A program made the position numbers and the translations under genes. This document shows, piece after piece, positions 25,858 to 34,603 of a stretch of 64,000 nucleotides of DNA (positions are counted from its first letter, which is position 1; each line of letters starts with the position of its first letter). The notes under the pieces are model-generated. The model was given only the letters and a program-made list of their open reading frames with translations, had not been told where the DNA came from and made no database searches. Where the stretch lies: positions 4,932,001 to 4,996,000 of the forward strand of contig NZ_JAFBCL010000001.1 of assembly GCF_016907655.1 (NCBI RefSeq), in the 5' to 3' direction. This stretch comes from Saccharothrix algeriensis (GTDB lineage: Bacteria; Actinomycetota; Actinomycetes; Mycobacteriales; Pseudonocardiaceae).

Positions 25858-27411
25858 ATGAAGCACACCCTCTTGCGCGCCGCGGCGCTGGCGGCGACCG
25901 CGGTGGCCGTCACGGCGGTCGGCTCGGTCACGGCGGCGGTCCCGGCCTCCGCGGACCCGGTGATCCTGGGCGCGGACGCGCCCGGCGCGATCAAGGACCG
26001 CTACATCGTCAAGCTCAAGGACACCCGGACCGCCGCGACGGCGATGACCGGCAAGCACGGCGGCCGCGTCCGGCACAAGCTGGACATCATCAACGGCTAC
26101 TCCGCCGAGATGACCGCGGCCCAGGCCAGGGCCGTCGCGGCCGACCCGGCCGTGGCCTCGGTCGAGCAGGCGCACCGGATGGTCGCCCTCGACACCCAGA
26201 ACAACCCGCCGAACTGGGGCGACGACCGCGTCGACCAGCGCGACCTGCCGCTGAACCGCGCGTTCACCTACCCGGCCAACCCGGGCCAGGGCGCGCACGT
26301 CTACGTGCTCGACACCGGCATCAACGCCAACCACGTGGACTTCAGCGGCCGGATCTCCGGCGGCGCGGACTTCATCGACAACGACTACACCCCGCAGGAC
26401 TGCCACGGCCACGGCACGCACGTGGCCGGCACGGCGGCGGGCACCACGTACGGCATCGCCAAGAAGGCCACGGTCCACGCCGTGCGCGTGCTGGACTGCC
26501 AGGGCTCCGGCGCCAACGACGACATCATCGCGGGCATCAACTGGGTCAGGAACAACGCCGTGAAGCCCGCGGTGGTCAACTACAGCATCGGCTGCCAGCA
26601 GCGCTGCTCCGACGCGTCGGTGGACAACGCGGTCCGCTCGCTGATCTCCAGCGGCGTCCAGTTCGTCCAGGCGGCGGGCAACTCGACCGACGACGCGTGC
26701 TACTACAGCCCGCAGTCCCTGCCCGAGGCGATCACCGTCGGCAACTCCAACCGCAACGACAGCCGGTCCTCGTCGAGCAACTACGGCTCGTGCCTGGACC
26801 TGTTCGCCCCGGGCGAGAGCATCGTGTCGGCGTCGCACTCCAGCAGCACCGGCTCGGCGACCATGACCGGGACGTCGATGGCCTCCCCGCACGTGGCGGG
26901 CGCCGCGGCGGTGTACCTGGCGAAGAACCCGTCGGCGAGCCCGGCCGCCGTGCGCGACGCGCTGGTCACCAACGCCACGCCGAACAAGCTCAGCGGCATC
27001 GGCAACTCGGCCAACCGCCTGCTCTACACCGGGTTCATGAACGGCGACGGTGGCGGTGGCACCCCCACCTGCGCCACGCTGACCAACGGCAACGACGTGG
27101 CGATCGCCGACAACAGCACGGTCCAGAGCACGATCACCAGCACGTGCACCGGGACCGCGTCGGCGACCAGCACCGTGGCGGTGGCGATCCAGCACACCTT
27201 CCGGGGTGACCTCGTCATCGACCTGGTCGCGCCGGACGGCAGCGCCTACCGGATCAAGAACAGCAACGCCAACGACAGCGCCGACAACGTGACCGGCACG
27301 GCGACGCTGAACCTGTCCTCGGAGTCGCGCTCGGGCACCTGGCGGCTGCGGGTGCAGGACGTGGCGGCCAACGACGTCGGTCGGATCGACAGCTGGTCGC
27401 TGACCCTCTGA
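25858..27411 (+). CDS. Secreted subtilisin-like (S8) serine protease with P-domain
   Basis: 517 residues: signal peptide (about 1-32, ending SADP), I9 propeptide inhibitor (about 46-110), and a subtilase/proteinase K-type catalytic domain with Asp152 (YVLDTGIN), His185 (GHGTHVAG), oxyanion Asn275 (AAGN) and Ser340 (GTSMASPH). A Gly linker near 400-410 leads to a C-terminal proprotein-convertase P-domain ending SWSLTL. It is an extracellular protease that removes its own propeptide. ATG 25858 is chosen for the signal peptide; an in-frame ATG at 25822 is less likely. Confidence 0.93.
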   Translation: MKHTLLRAAALAATAVAVTAVGSVTAAVPASADPVILGADAPGAIKDRYIVKLKDTRTAATAMTGKHGGRVRHKLDIINGYSAEMTAAQARAVAADPAVASVEQAHRMVALDTQNNPPNWGDDRVDQRDLPLNRAFTYPANPGQGAHVYVLDTGINANHVDFSGRISGGADFIDNDYTPQDCHGHGTHVAGTAAGTTYGIAKKATVHAVRVLDCQGSGANDDIIAGINWVRNNAVKPAVVNYSIGCQQRCSDASVDNAVRSLISSGVQFVQAAGNSTDDACYYSPQSLPEAITVGNSNRNDSRSSSSNYGSCLDLFAPGESIVSASHSSSTGSATMTGTSMASPHVAGAAAVYLAKNPSASPAAVRDALVTNATPNKLSGIGNSANRLLYTGFMNGDGGGGTPTCATLTNGNDVAIADNSTVQSTITSTCTGTASATSTVAVAIQHTFRGDLVIDLVAPDGSAYRIKNSNANDSADNVTGTATLNLSSESRSGTWRLRVQDVAANDVGRIDSWSLTL

Positions 27412-27428
27412 CCGCAGTGCCCCTGCCG

Positions 27429-27463
27429 CGAGCGGCCCCGGCTGGAGAAGCCGGGGCCGCTCG
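27429..27463. terminator. Bidirectional terminator after the S8 protease
   Basis: A perfect 14-bp stem CGAGCGGCCCCGGC with a 7-base loop lies between the convergent protease and ABC permease genes. Confidence 0.75.
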
Positions 27464-27474
27464 TGTCGGCGGGG

Positions 27475-29982
27475 TCAGCGCTCCGCCATCCCGGCGACCG
27501 GGGAGACCCGCGCCGCGCGGCGGGCCGCCGCCGCGGCGGCCAGTGGCGCGGCGAGGACCGCGGCGCCCAGCAGGGCCCCGAGCCGGTCCCACGGCAGCGC
27601 GAACAGCACCGGTTCGCCGGCGGACGACGCGACCCGGGCGACCAGCCACGCCGAGCCCGCGCCGAGCAGGAGGCCGCACGACGCGCCCAGCAGCGCGACG
27701 AACACCGACTCCGCCACGAGGGCGGCCCGCAACCCGCCCCTGGTCAACCCCAGCGCGCGCAGCAGCGCCGACTCGCGGGTGCGCTCCAGCGCCGACAGCG
27801 ACAACGTGTTGGCGATGCCCGCGAACGCGATCAGCACGGCCATCGCGGCCAACGCCCACAACAGGTCCAGCGTGCCGCGCAGCGGCGCGGCGGCCTCCGC
27901 CCGGAGGTCGGCGACGCCGTGCAGGCGGGCCAGCGGCGCGCCGGCGAGCGCCCGCTCCAGCGCCGGCCGGACCTCCTCGGGGTCGGCGCCCTCGGCGAGC
28001 CGGACCAGGTGGCTGTCGTCGTGGCCGCGGTCGCCCTGGAGGGAGAGGGACGGCAGCTGCGCCAGGTCGACCAGCCCGAGGGCGAGGTCGGCGCCGGTGG
28101 CGTCGACGCTGTCGTAGACCGCCACGACCCGCAGCGGGACCGGGTTCGCGGCGGGCCCGGCCGGCACGGTGTCGCCGACCGCGAGCCCGGTCTCCTCGGC
28201 GAGCTGGCGGTGCACGGCCAGTTCGCCGGGGCCGAGCCGGTCGAGCCGGCCGGACAGCACGGCCGGCCGCAGCACGCTGCCCAGGGCGTCGCCGCGCACG
28301 GCGGCCAGCCCGTAGGCCCCGTGCGGTCCGAGGTCCGCCGGGAACGCGCGCCGGGGCACGACCACCGCGACACCGGGCACCGCGGCGAGGGCGTCGCCGA
28401 GCGCGTCGGGCAGCGGCCGGGTGGGGATCACCGAGGTCACCGCGAACTCGGCCACCACCTGCTGGTCGACGCCCCGGCCGCGGCCCGCCTCGACGCCCGC
28501 CGCCACCGAGGTCACCAGCGACACGACGGCGAACCCGATGGTCAGCGCGGCGGCGCCGGCGGCGGTGCGCCGGGGGTCGCGCGCGGCGTTGAGCGCGGCC
28601 AGCCGGGCGGGCGGGCCCAGCAGCGGGGAGCACAGCGCGCCCAGCGCCCGCACGGCCGGACCGGCGACCAGCGGTCCGGCGGCCACCGCGGCGCCGAGCA
28701 GCAGGAGCACGGCCACGACGGCGAGCGCCGCGCCGTCGCCCGGCTCCGCCCGCAGCGCGAGCACCGCCACGCCGACGGCGGCGACCGCCGCCGCGGACGC
28801 GACCACCGCGCGGGACCGGCCGGCGCGGGCCGACCCGCCCGCCGACGGCGCGCGCAGCGCCTCGACCGGCGCGACGCGGGTCGCCGCCCAGGCCGGGAGC
28901 ACCGCCGCCAGCGCGGTCACCAGCACCCCGACCGCCGGCGCGACGACGACCGTCCGCGCGGTGAGGGGGAGGTGCACGGCCGCCTCGGGCCCGCCGGCGA
29001 TCGCCTGCGCCGCGGCGGCCACGCCGATCCCGCCGGCCAGCCCGACCGCGGACGCGACCGCGCCCACCGCCGCGGCCTCGGCGAGCACCCCGGCGAACAC
29101 CTGCCGCCGCCCGGCCCCGACGCAGCGCAGCAGCGCCAGCTCCCCGGCCCGCTGGGCGACCAGGATGGTGAAGGAGTTGGCGATCACCATCGCGGCCACG
29201 ACCACCGCGAGCACCGCGAAGGCGGTGAAGAACCCGGTCAGGCCGGCCCCGTCCGCCGGGGTGCCCGCCACCAGGCGCGCGGTGGCCTGCTCCCCGGTCT
29301 CCACGGTGACGCCCCGGCCGCCCACCGCCCGGTCGAGGTCGGCGACCAGCCGCGCCCGCCCGACGCCGGGCTCGGCGCGCACCGCGATCGCGCCGTGGGG
29401 CGCCCGGGGCGACAGCAGCCGCACGGCCTCGGGCAGCAGCACCAGCCGGGCCGAGCCGATACCGGGGTCCTCGGGCCGGCTGAACGTGCCGACCAGCGTG
29501 AACGCCCGCTCGGCGCCGCCGTGGTCGAAGACGGTCACGGGCTGGCCCAGCGCGCGGCCGGCCGCCGCGCGCCGCTCCAGCGCGATCTCGCCGGCGTCAC
29601 CGGGCACCCGGCCCGCCACCAGGTCGAAGGCCCGCAACCGCTCGTCGGCGGCCAGCGCCTCGGCCGCGGCGTCCACCACCCGGCCCGAGGTGTCCCGCAG
29701 GGGCGCGCCGACCGCGCCGCGACCCTCCGCCGCGGCGACGCCGGGCACCGCGCGGACCCGCGCCAGCAGCTCGTCGTCCAGCGCCGGCCCGCCGCGCGCC
29801 GAGGTGATCGACGCGTCCACGTTCCGGTACTGCACGGCGGCGGCCTCGCGCAGACCGGCGCCCACGGCGTCGGAGAGGACGAACGCCCCGGCGACGAACG
29901 CCACCCCGAGCGCGGTGGCGAACGCCGAGAGCAGCAGGCGCAGGGGCCGGGCCCGCAGCCCGGCGACGACGGTGCGCAGCAT
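27475..29982 (-). CDS. FtsX/MacB-type ABC transporter permease
   Basis: 835 residues with the duplicated FtsX layout: an N-terminal membrane helix (LRLLLSAFATALGVAFVAGA), a large extracellular domain, three membrane helices near the middle, a second extracellular domain, and three C-terminal helices ending PVAGMAER. It works with the ATPase encoded just upstream, exporting lipids, peptides or antibiotics, or acting mechanically. Start ATG 29982 overlaps the ATPase stop (TGATG); the frame is open for another 300 codons upstream only as the shadow of the ATPase gene. It is transcribed away from the two-component system at 30869. Confidence 0.88.
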   Translation of the reverse strand: MLRTVVAGLRARPLRLLLSAFATALGVAFVAGAFVLSDAVGAGLREAAAVQYRNVDASITSARGGPALDDELLARVRAVPGVAAAEGRGAVGAPLRDTSGRVVDAAAEALAADERLRAFDLVAGRVPGDAGEIALERRAAAGRALGQPVTVFDHGGAERAFTLVGTFSRPEDPGIGSARLVLLPEAVRLLSPRAPHGAIAVRAEPGVGRARLVADLDRAVGGRGVTVETGEQATARLVAGTPADGAGLTGFFTAFAVLAVVVAAMVIANSFTILVAQRAGELALLRCVGAGRRQVFAGVLAEAAAVGAVASAVGLAGGIGVAAAAQAIAGGPEAAVHLPLTARTVVVAPAVGVLVTALAAVLPAWAATRVAPVEALRAPSAGGSARAGRSRAVVASAAAVAAVGVAVLALRAEPGDGAALAVVAVLLLLGAAVAAGPLVAGPAVRALGALCSPLLGPPARLAALNAARDPRRTAAGAAALTIGFAVVSLVTSVAAGVEAGRGRGVDQQVVAEFAVTSVIPTRPLPDALGDALAAVPGVAVVVPRRAFPADLGPHGAYGLAAVRGDALGSVLRPAVLSGRLDRLGPGELAVHRQLAEETGLAVGDTVPAGPAANPVPLRVVAVYDSVDATGADLALGLVDLAQLPSLSLQGDRGHDDSHLVRLAEGADPEEVRPALERALAGAPLARLHGVADLRAEAAAPLRGTLDLLWALAAMAVLIAFAGIANTLSLSALERTRESALLRALGLTRGGLRAALVAESVFVALLGASCGLLLGAGSAWLVARVASSAGEPVLFALPWDRLGALLGAAVLAAPLAAAAAARRAARVSPVAGMAER

Positions 29983-30728
29983 CAGGAGCCCAGCCCCGCG
30001 AGCGCCGCGAGCACGCTGTCGGCGGTGGGTCGCGCGAGGTGGGCGGCCACCCGGCCGTCGGCGAGCAGCACCCCCTGGTCGGCGTAGGACGCCGCGACGG
30101 GGTCGTGGGTCACCATCACCACCGTCTGCCCCAGGTCGCGCACCGACGTGCGCAGGAAGTCGAGCAGCTCGGCCCCGGAGCGCGAGTCGAGGCTGCCGGT
30201 GGGCTCGTCGGCGAACACGACGTCCGGCCGGCCCACCAGCGCGCGGGCGCACGCCACCCGCTGCCGCTGCCCGCCGGACAGCTCGGCCGGCCTGTGCCGC
30301 AGGCGCGGGCGCAGGCCCAGCGCGTCGACCACCTCGTCGAACCAGGCCCGGTCCGGGCGGCGGCCCGCCAGGCGCAGCCCGAGCAGGACGTTCTCCTCCG
30401 CCGAGATGGTCGGCAGCAGGGTGGACGACTGGAACACGAACCCGACGCGGTCGCGCCGCAGCCTGGTCAGCGCCGCGTCGGACAGGCCGGTGAGGTCGGT
30501 CCCCCCGAGCCGGACCCGCCCGGAGTCCACGGTGTCCAGCCCCGCCAGGCAGTGCACCAGCGTGGACTTGCCCGAGCCGGACGGGCCCATGACGGCGGTG
30601 AAGCGGCGGGCCGGGAAGCCGAGCGTCACCCGGTCCAGCGCGCGCACCGCGGTGTCCCCGCGGCCGTGGACCTTCACGACGTCCGTCGCGCCCACCGCGA
30701 CGTCGCCGTCCATTGCGTTCCCGTGCAT
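29982..30728 (-). CDS. ABC transporter ATPase (LolD/MacB type)
   Basis: 248 residues with Walker A GPSGSGKST, Q-loop FVFQSSTLLP, signature LSGGQRQRVA, Walker B VVFADEP and switch THDP. This is the ATPase type that pairs with FtsX-like permeases. ATG 30728 has AGGGGAGCAC before it. It is divergent from the response regulator with 140 bases between them, the usual arrangement when the regulator controls the transporter. Confidence 0.92.
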   Translation of the reverse strand: MHGNAMDGDVAVGATDVVKVHGRGDTAVRALDRVTLGFPARRFTAVMGPSGSGKSTLVHCLAGLDTVDSGRVRLGGTDLTGLSDAALTRLRRDRVGFVFQSSTLLPTISAEENVLLGLRLAGRRPDRAWFDEVVDALGLRPRLRHRPAELSGGQRQRVACARALVGRPDVVFADEPTGSLDSRSGAELLDFLRTSVRDLGQTVVMVTHDPVAASYADQGVLLADGRVAAHLARPTADSVLAALAGLGS

Positions 30729-30809
30729 GTGCTCCCCTGAACCGGGTCTCGGAGGCGGCCACCGGGCGTGGCCACCGCGGCGAGCATGGCCGGCGCCGCC
30801 TGAGCGGTT

Positions 30810-30837
30810 CCTGAACCGACCTGAAGAACGCTTCAGG
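30810..30837. promoter_or_regulatory. Candidate response-regulator binding site
   Basis: CCTGAAC at 30810 and CCTGAAG at 30820 form a 10-bp-phased direct repeat, as OmpR-type regulators prefer. The second half also pairs as CCTGAAG-AACG-CTTCAGG. It lies in the divergent gap between the transporter and the two-component genes. Confidence 0.45.
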
Positions 30838-30868
30838 GACCCCGGCGCGGATCTGGGACGATCGGGGC

Positions 30869-31564
30869 ATGCGGGTGCTCCTGGTGGAGGACGAGAAGCG
30901 GCTGGCCGAGACGCTCCAGTGGGGACTGGAGGCCGACGGCTACGCCGTGGACATCGCCCACGACGGCCTGGAAGGGCTCGAACTGGCGCAGCTGCACCCG
31001 TACCGGGTGATCGTGCTGGACATCATGCTGCCCGGGTTGAACGGCTACCGCGTCTGCGCGGCGCTGCGGGAGCGCGGCGTCGACACGCCGATCCTCATGC
31101 TCACCGCCAAGAACGGGGAGTACGACGAGGCCGAGGCGCTCGACACGGGCGCCGACGACTTCCTCGGCAAGCCCTTCTCCTACGTGGTGCTCACCGCGCG
31201 GCTGCGCGCCCTCGTGCGCCGCGGTTCGGCCCGTTCCCCCGCGGCGCTCTCGTTCGGCGACCTGGTGCTGGACCCGGCGAAGCGGACGTGCCGGCGCGCG
31301 GGGCGGGCGGTGGCGCTGACCACCAAGGAGTTCGCGGTGCTCGAATGCCTCCTGCGGCACGACGGGAGGGTGGTCGCGAAGCACGAGATCCTGGAGCAGG
31401 TGTGGGACCTGGCCTTCCGGGGCGACCCGAACATCGTGGAGGTCTACGTCAGCGCGTTGCGGCGCAAGCTGGACGCGCCGTTCGGCCGCCGCACCATCGC
31501 CACGGTGCGCGGGGCCGGCTACCGGCTGGTCGCGGACGCCGACACCGCCGGTGACGGCCGATGA
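30869..31564 (+). CDS. OmpR-family response regulator
   Basis: 231 residues: a receiver domain with the acidic pair near E7-D8 (LLVEDEKR), phosphoacceptor Asp51 (VIVLDIMLPG) and conserved Lys in GKPF, then a winged-helix output domain (VALTTKEFAVLECLLRHDGR ... VRGAGYRL). It pairs with the kinase encoded next, which it overlaps by four bases (ATGA), and probably controls the divergent ABC transporter. Confidence 0.93.
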   Translation: MRVLLVEDEKRLAETLQWGLEADGYAVDIAHDGLEGLELAQLHPYRVIVLDIMLPGLNGYRVCAALRERGVDTPILMLTAKNGEYDEAEALDTGADDFLGKPFSYVVLTARLRALVRRGSARSPAALSFGDLVLDPAKRTCRRAGRAVALTTKEFAVLECLLRHDGRVVAKHEILEQVWDLAFRGDPNIVEVYVSALRRKLDAPFGRRTIATVRGAGYRLVADADTAGDGR

Positions 31565-33063
31565 GCCGGTGGTGGCCGGTGTCGGTGCGGCGCAGCACCG
31601 CGCTGTCGGCCGCGCTGCTCTGCGCGGTGGTGTTCGCCCTGGGGTGGCTGGGCACGCGCCAGTTCCTGGCCGCGCAGCTGACCGGCAACGCCGTGAACGC
31701 GACGCGCGCGGACCTGGACCGGATGGCCGACGCCTACCGCGTCGCGGCCTCGGGCGGGCGGAGCGCCCTGACGACGGCGATCGCGTCCGGCGACGCGCTG
31801 TTCGAGGTGGTCGCGGACTCCGGCCGGGTGGTGGTGAGCAGCGCCGACCTGCGCCGCTGGGACCCGGCGTGGGCGCCGCTGCCGCCGGCCCCCGCCGACG
31901 CGCCGGCGGACTGGACCACCACCACGAGCGCCACGCTGCGGCCCGGCGAGCACCCGCGGTGGCGCGAGTACCGCACCTACACCGTGCTGGGGCGCGTGGT
32001 CGACGCCGTGCCGGCCGAGCTGGTGGAGCCGCTGGGCCGGGAAGGATCCACATTGGACTCCGGTCTGAGCGGCGCGGGCGCGGGGGAGCGCCAACGCCTC
32101 ACGCTGTACTTGTACGTGCTGCCCTGGAACACGCTGAACACCCTGCGCATGTTCGACGACACGCTGACGTTCTTCGTCCCGCTCGCGGTGCTGCTCGCGG
32201 CGTTGGCCGCGTGGTTCTCGGCCGGTCGCGCGCTGCGGCCGGTGGAGGCGATCCGCCGCGAGCTGGCCGAGGTCGGCGGGCACCGGCTCGACCGGCGCGT
32301 GCCGGTGCCCCCGTCCCGTGACGAGGTCGCGCGGCTGGCGCTGACCACGAACGAGACCCTCGACCGCCTGCAGCACGCGCACCGGCGGCAGGAGCGGTTC
32401 GTCGCCGACGCGAGCCACGAGCTGCGCAGCCCGCTCGCGAGCCTGCGGACCGGCCTGGAGGTCGCGCTCGCCCACCCGGGCCGGGCCGACTGGCCCGCCG
32501 TCGCCCACCGGTCGCTGCTGGACGTGCAACGCCTCCAGCGCATCACGGCGGACCTGCTGCAACTCGCCGTCGACCCGGCCGGGGCCGCCGCGCCGTCGGG
32601 TCTCGTGGACCTGGCGGACGTGGCGCGGGAGCAGGTCGCCGAACGCGCGGCGGCCCGCGGCGGCCCGACCATCCGGTCCGATGTGGACGGTCCGGCCGCG
32701 GTGGCGGGCGAGCCGGTGCAGCTGGAGCGGATGCTGCGCAACCTGCTGGACAACGCCGTGCGGCACGCGCGGTCCTCGGTCACCGTGCGCGTCGCCCGCT
32801 CGGCGGGCGAGGTCGTCCTCGAAGTGCTCGACGACGGCCCCGGCATCCCGGCCGCGGACCGCGAACGGGTCTTCGACCGCTTCGTCCGCCTGGACGACGC
32901 CCGCGCGCGCGACACCGGCGGCTCCGGCCTCGGGCTCACGCTCGCCCGCGACATCGCCGTCCGGCACGGCGGGTCGCTGCGCGTGGCGGACGGCGCGCAG
33001 GGGGCGCGGCTGGTCGCGCGGCTGCCCTCCGCCGACCCGCACGGCGGCGGAGACCCGATGTGA
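31561..33063 (+). CDS. Sensor histidine kinase
   Basis: 500 residues: membrane helix (about 12-32), an extracytoplasmic sensor of about 165 residues, a second helix (about 203-220), HAMP linker, and a HisKA box with the phosphorylated His in FVADASHELRSPLAS. The catalytic domain has N box NLLDNAVRHA, G1 DDGPGIP and G2 GSGLGL. It phosphorylates the preceding response regulator. The signal is unknown; the neighbouring transporters suggest envelope or antimicrobial stress. Confidence 0.92.
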   Translation: MSRWWPVSVRRSTALSAALLCAVVFALGWLGTRQFLAAQLTGNAVNATRADLDRMADAYRVAASGGRSALTTAIASGDALFEVVADSGRVVVSSADLRRWDPAWAPLPPAPADAPADWTTTTSATLRPGEHPRWREYRTYTVLGRVVDAVPAELVEPLGREGSTLDSGLSGAGAGERQRLTLYLYVLPWNTLNTLRMFDDTLTFFVPLAVLLAALAAWFSAGRALRPVEAIRRELAEVGGHRLDRRVPVPPSRDEVARLALTTNETLDRLQHAHRRQERFVADASHELRSPLASLRTGLEVALAHPGRADWPAVAHRSLLDVQRLQRITADLLQLAVDPAGAAAPSGLVDLADVAREQVAERAAARGGPTIRSDVDGPAAVAGEPVQLERMLRNLLDNAVRHARSSVTVRVARSAGEVVLEVLDDGPGIPAADRERVFDRFVRLDDARARDTGGSGLGLTLARDIAVRHGGSLRVADGAQGARLVARLPSADPHGGGDPM

Positions 33064-33160
33064 CGGCTGCGGCCGAATGGTCGCGCACGGTTCATCCTCG
33101 TAACGCTGCGTGTAACGTGTGCATCCCTTTCCGAGTCGCCCCACAGGGAACGAGGTCCTC

Positions 33161-33682
33161 GTGCGCACCACCGCCGCCCTCCTGCTCGCCGTGTTATCCG
33201 TCGCCGGCTGCACCTCGGCCCCGGCCGGTGAGCCCACCGCGACCGACGTGCCCTCCTCGACGTCCAGCGCCGCCGTCAAGTCGTGGGAGCAGGAGGTCGT
33301 CCAGCACGACTTCGGCGCCACGGTGACGGTCGGGACGTCGACGGTGACGGTGGGCGCCCCGGAGGCGTTCACGCCGAGCACGGTGGCGAAGGGCGCGGAA
33401 GGCGGTGGCCGCGCCGGGCGCGTGAAGATCACCGTGGTGAACAACGGCACGAGCCCGGTGCCGGGCAACATGGTGCTGGCGCAGGCGGCGGCGGGCGACA
33501 AGGAGCTGCCGAGCGTCGTGGACACCGTGAACGGCACCGAGGTCCCGACGCAGGACATCCGGCCGGGCCAGACCGTGACGTGGCAGGCCGGGTTCATGGC
33601 GCCCGAGCAGCCGGGCGAGCTGACGGTGCGGGTGCTGCTCGGCCTGACCGGCGACAAGAACAACTGGCGCGGCCGGTTCTGA
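33161..33682 (+). CDS. Secreted lipoprotein of unknown function
   Basis: 173 residues. Signal peptide with lipobox LSVAGC (lipidated Cys17), a Ser/Thr/Ala-rich linker, then a beta-sandwich-like domain (GRVKITVVNNGTSPVPGNMV ... LTVRVLLGLTGDKNNW) reminiscent of DUF4352-type lipoproteins. GTG 33161 is chosen because it gives a proper signal peptide and has GAGG in front. It sits between the two-component system and a second ABC transporter, but has its own upstream region. Confidence 0.75.
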   Translation: MRTTAALLLAVLSVAGCTSAPAGEPTATDVPSSTSSAAVKSWEQEVVQHDFGATVTVGTSTVTVGAPEAFTPSTVAKGAEGGGRAGRVKITVVNNGTSPVPGNMVLAQAAAGDKELPSVVDTVNGTEVPTQDIRPGQTVTWQAGFMAPEQPGELTVRVLLGLTGDKNNWRGRF

Positions 33683-33843
33683 GCCGTTCCCCCGGGAGCA
33701 GCCGCCTCCCCGCGCACGTCAGCCCGGGTGAGCCCCCCGGCGGGTGGTAGCGCTGGCGCTACCCCCGGACACCCATCTCCGGGATCGAGGTCCCGACCCC
33801 ACCACGCCTAACTTCGTGGAGGACGTCGAGAAGGGGATGTGTG

Positions 33844-34599
33844 ATGAAGGCAGGGACGGGCACCTTGGGCACGGCACACGCGCTGCGCTTGGAGTCGGTG
33901 CGCAAGGTCTACGGCTCCGGCGCGAACGCGGTCACCGCGCTCGACGGTGTCACGGTCGGCCTGCGCCGGGGCGGGTTCACGGCGGTGATGGGCCCCTCCG
34001 GGTCGGGCAAGAGCACGTTCCTGCACTGCGCGGCGGGGCTGGACCGGCCGACGTCGGGCCGGGTGCTGCTGGGCGACACGGACCTGGCGGGCATGTCGGA
34101 GAACGAGCTGACCGGGCTGCGCCGGCAGCGGATCGGGTTCGTCTTCCAGGCGTACAACCTGATCCCGTCGCTGACCGTGGAGCAGAACATCACGCTGCCG
34201 CTGCGGTTCGCGGGCGTGCGCCCGGACGCCGGGTGGCTGCGCGAGATCGTCGAGCGGGTGGGCATCGCGAACCGGCTGGCCCACCGGCCCGCCGAGCTGT
34301 CCGGCGGGCAGCAGCAGCGGGTCGCGATCGCGCGCGCCCTGGTGACCCGCCCGGAGGTGCTGCTGGCCGACGAGCCGACCGGCGCGCTGGACACCCGGAC
34401 CGGGCGGCAGGTGCTGGAGCTGCTGCGGGGCCTGGTGGACTCGGTCGGGCAGACGGTGCTGATGGTCACGCACGACCCGGTGGCGGCCTCCTACGCGCAC
34501 AGCGTCCTGTTCCTGGCCGACGGCCGGTTCGCGGGCGAGCTGCACGACCCCACGGCGGACGCGGTCAGCCGCCGCCTGGCCGGCCTCGGGGAGTGGTGA
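33844..34599 (+). CDS. ABC transporter ATPase (LolD/MacB type), second system
   Basis: 251 residues with Walker A GPSGSGKST, Q-loop FVFQAYNLIP, signature LSGGQQQRVA, Walker B VLLADEP and THDP. It closely resembles the ATPase at 29982-30728, so this locus contains two paralogous FtsX-type transporters. ATG 33844 follows AAGGGGATGTGTG. The gene ends four bases before its permease. Confidence 0.9.
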   Translation: MKAGTGTLGTAHALRLESVRKVYGSGANAVTALDGVTVGLRRGGFTAVMGPSGSGKSTFLHCAAGLDRPTSGRVLLGDTDLAGMSENELTGLRRQRIGFVFQAYNLIPSLTVEQNITLPLRFAGVRPDAGWLREIVERVGIANRLAHRPAELSGGQQQRVAIARALVTRPEVLLADEPTGALDTRTGRQVLELLRGLVDSVGQTVLMVTHDPVAASYAHSVLFLADGRFAGELHDPTADAVSRRLAGLGEW

Positions 34600-34603
34600 G
34601 GTC

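Noticed and set aside
29983-30870. N-terminal extension of the first ABC permease to over 1100 residues
   Set aside because: The extension is the out-of-frame shadow of the ATPase gene; a TGATG overlap marks the true start at 29982.
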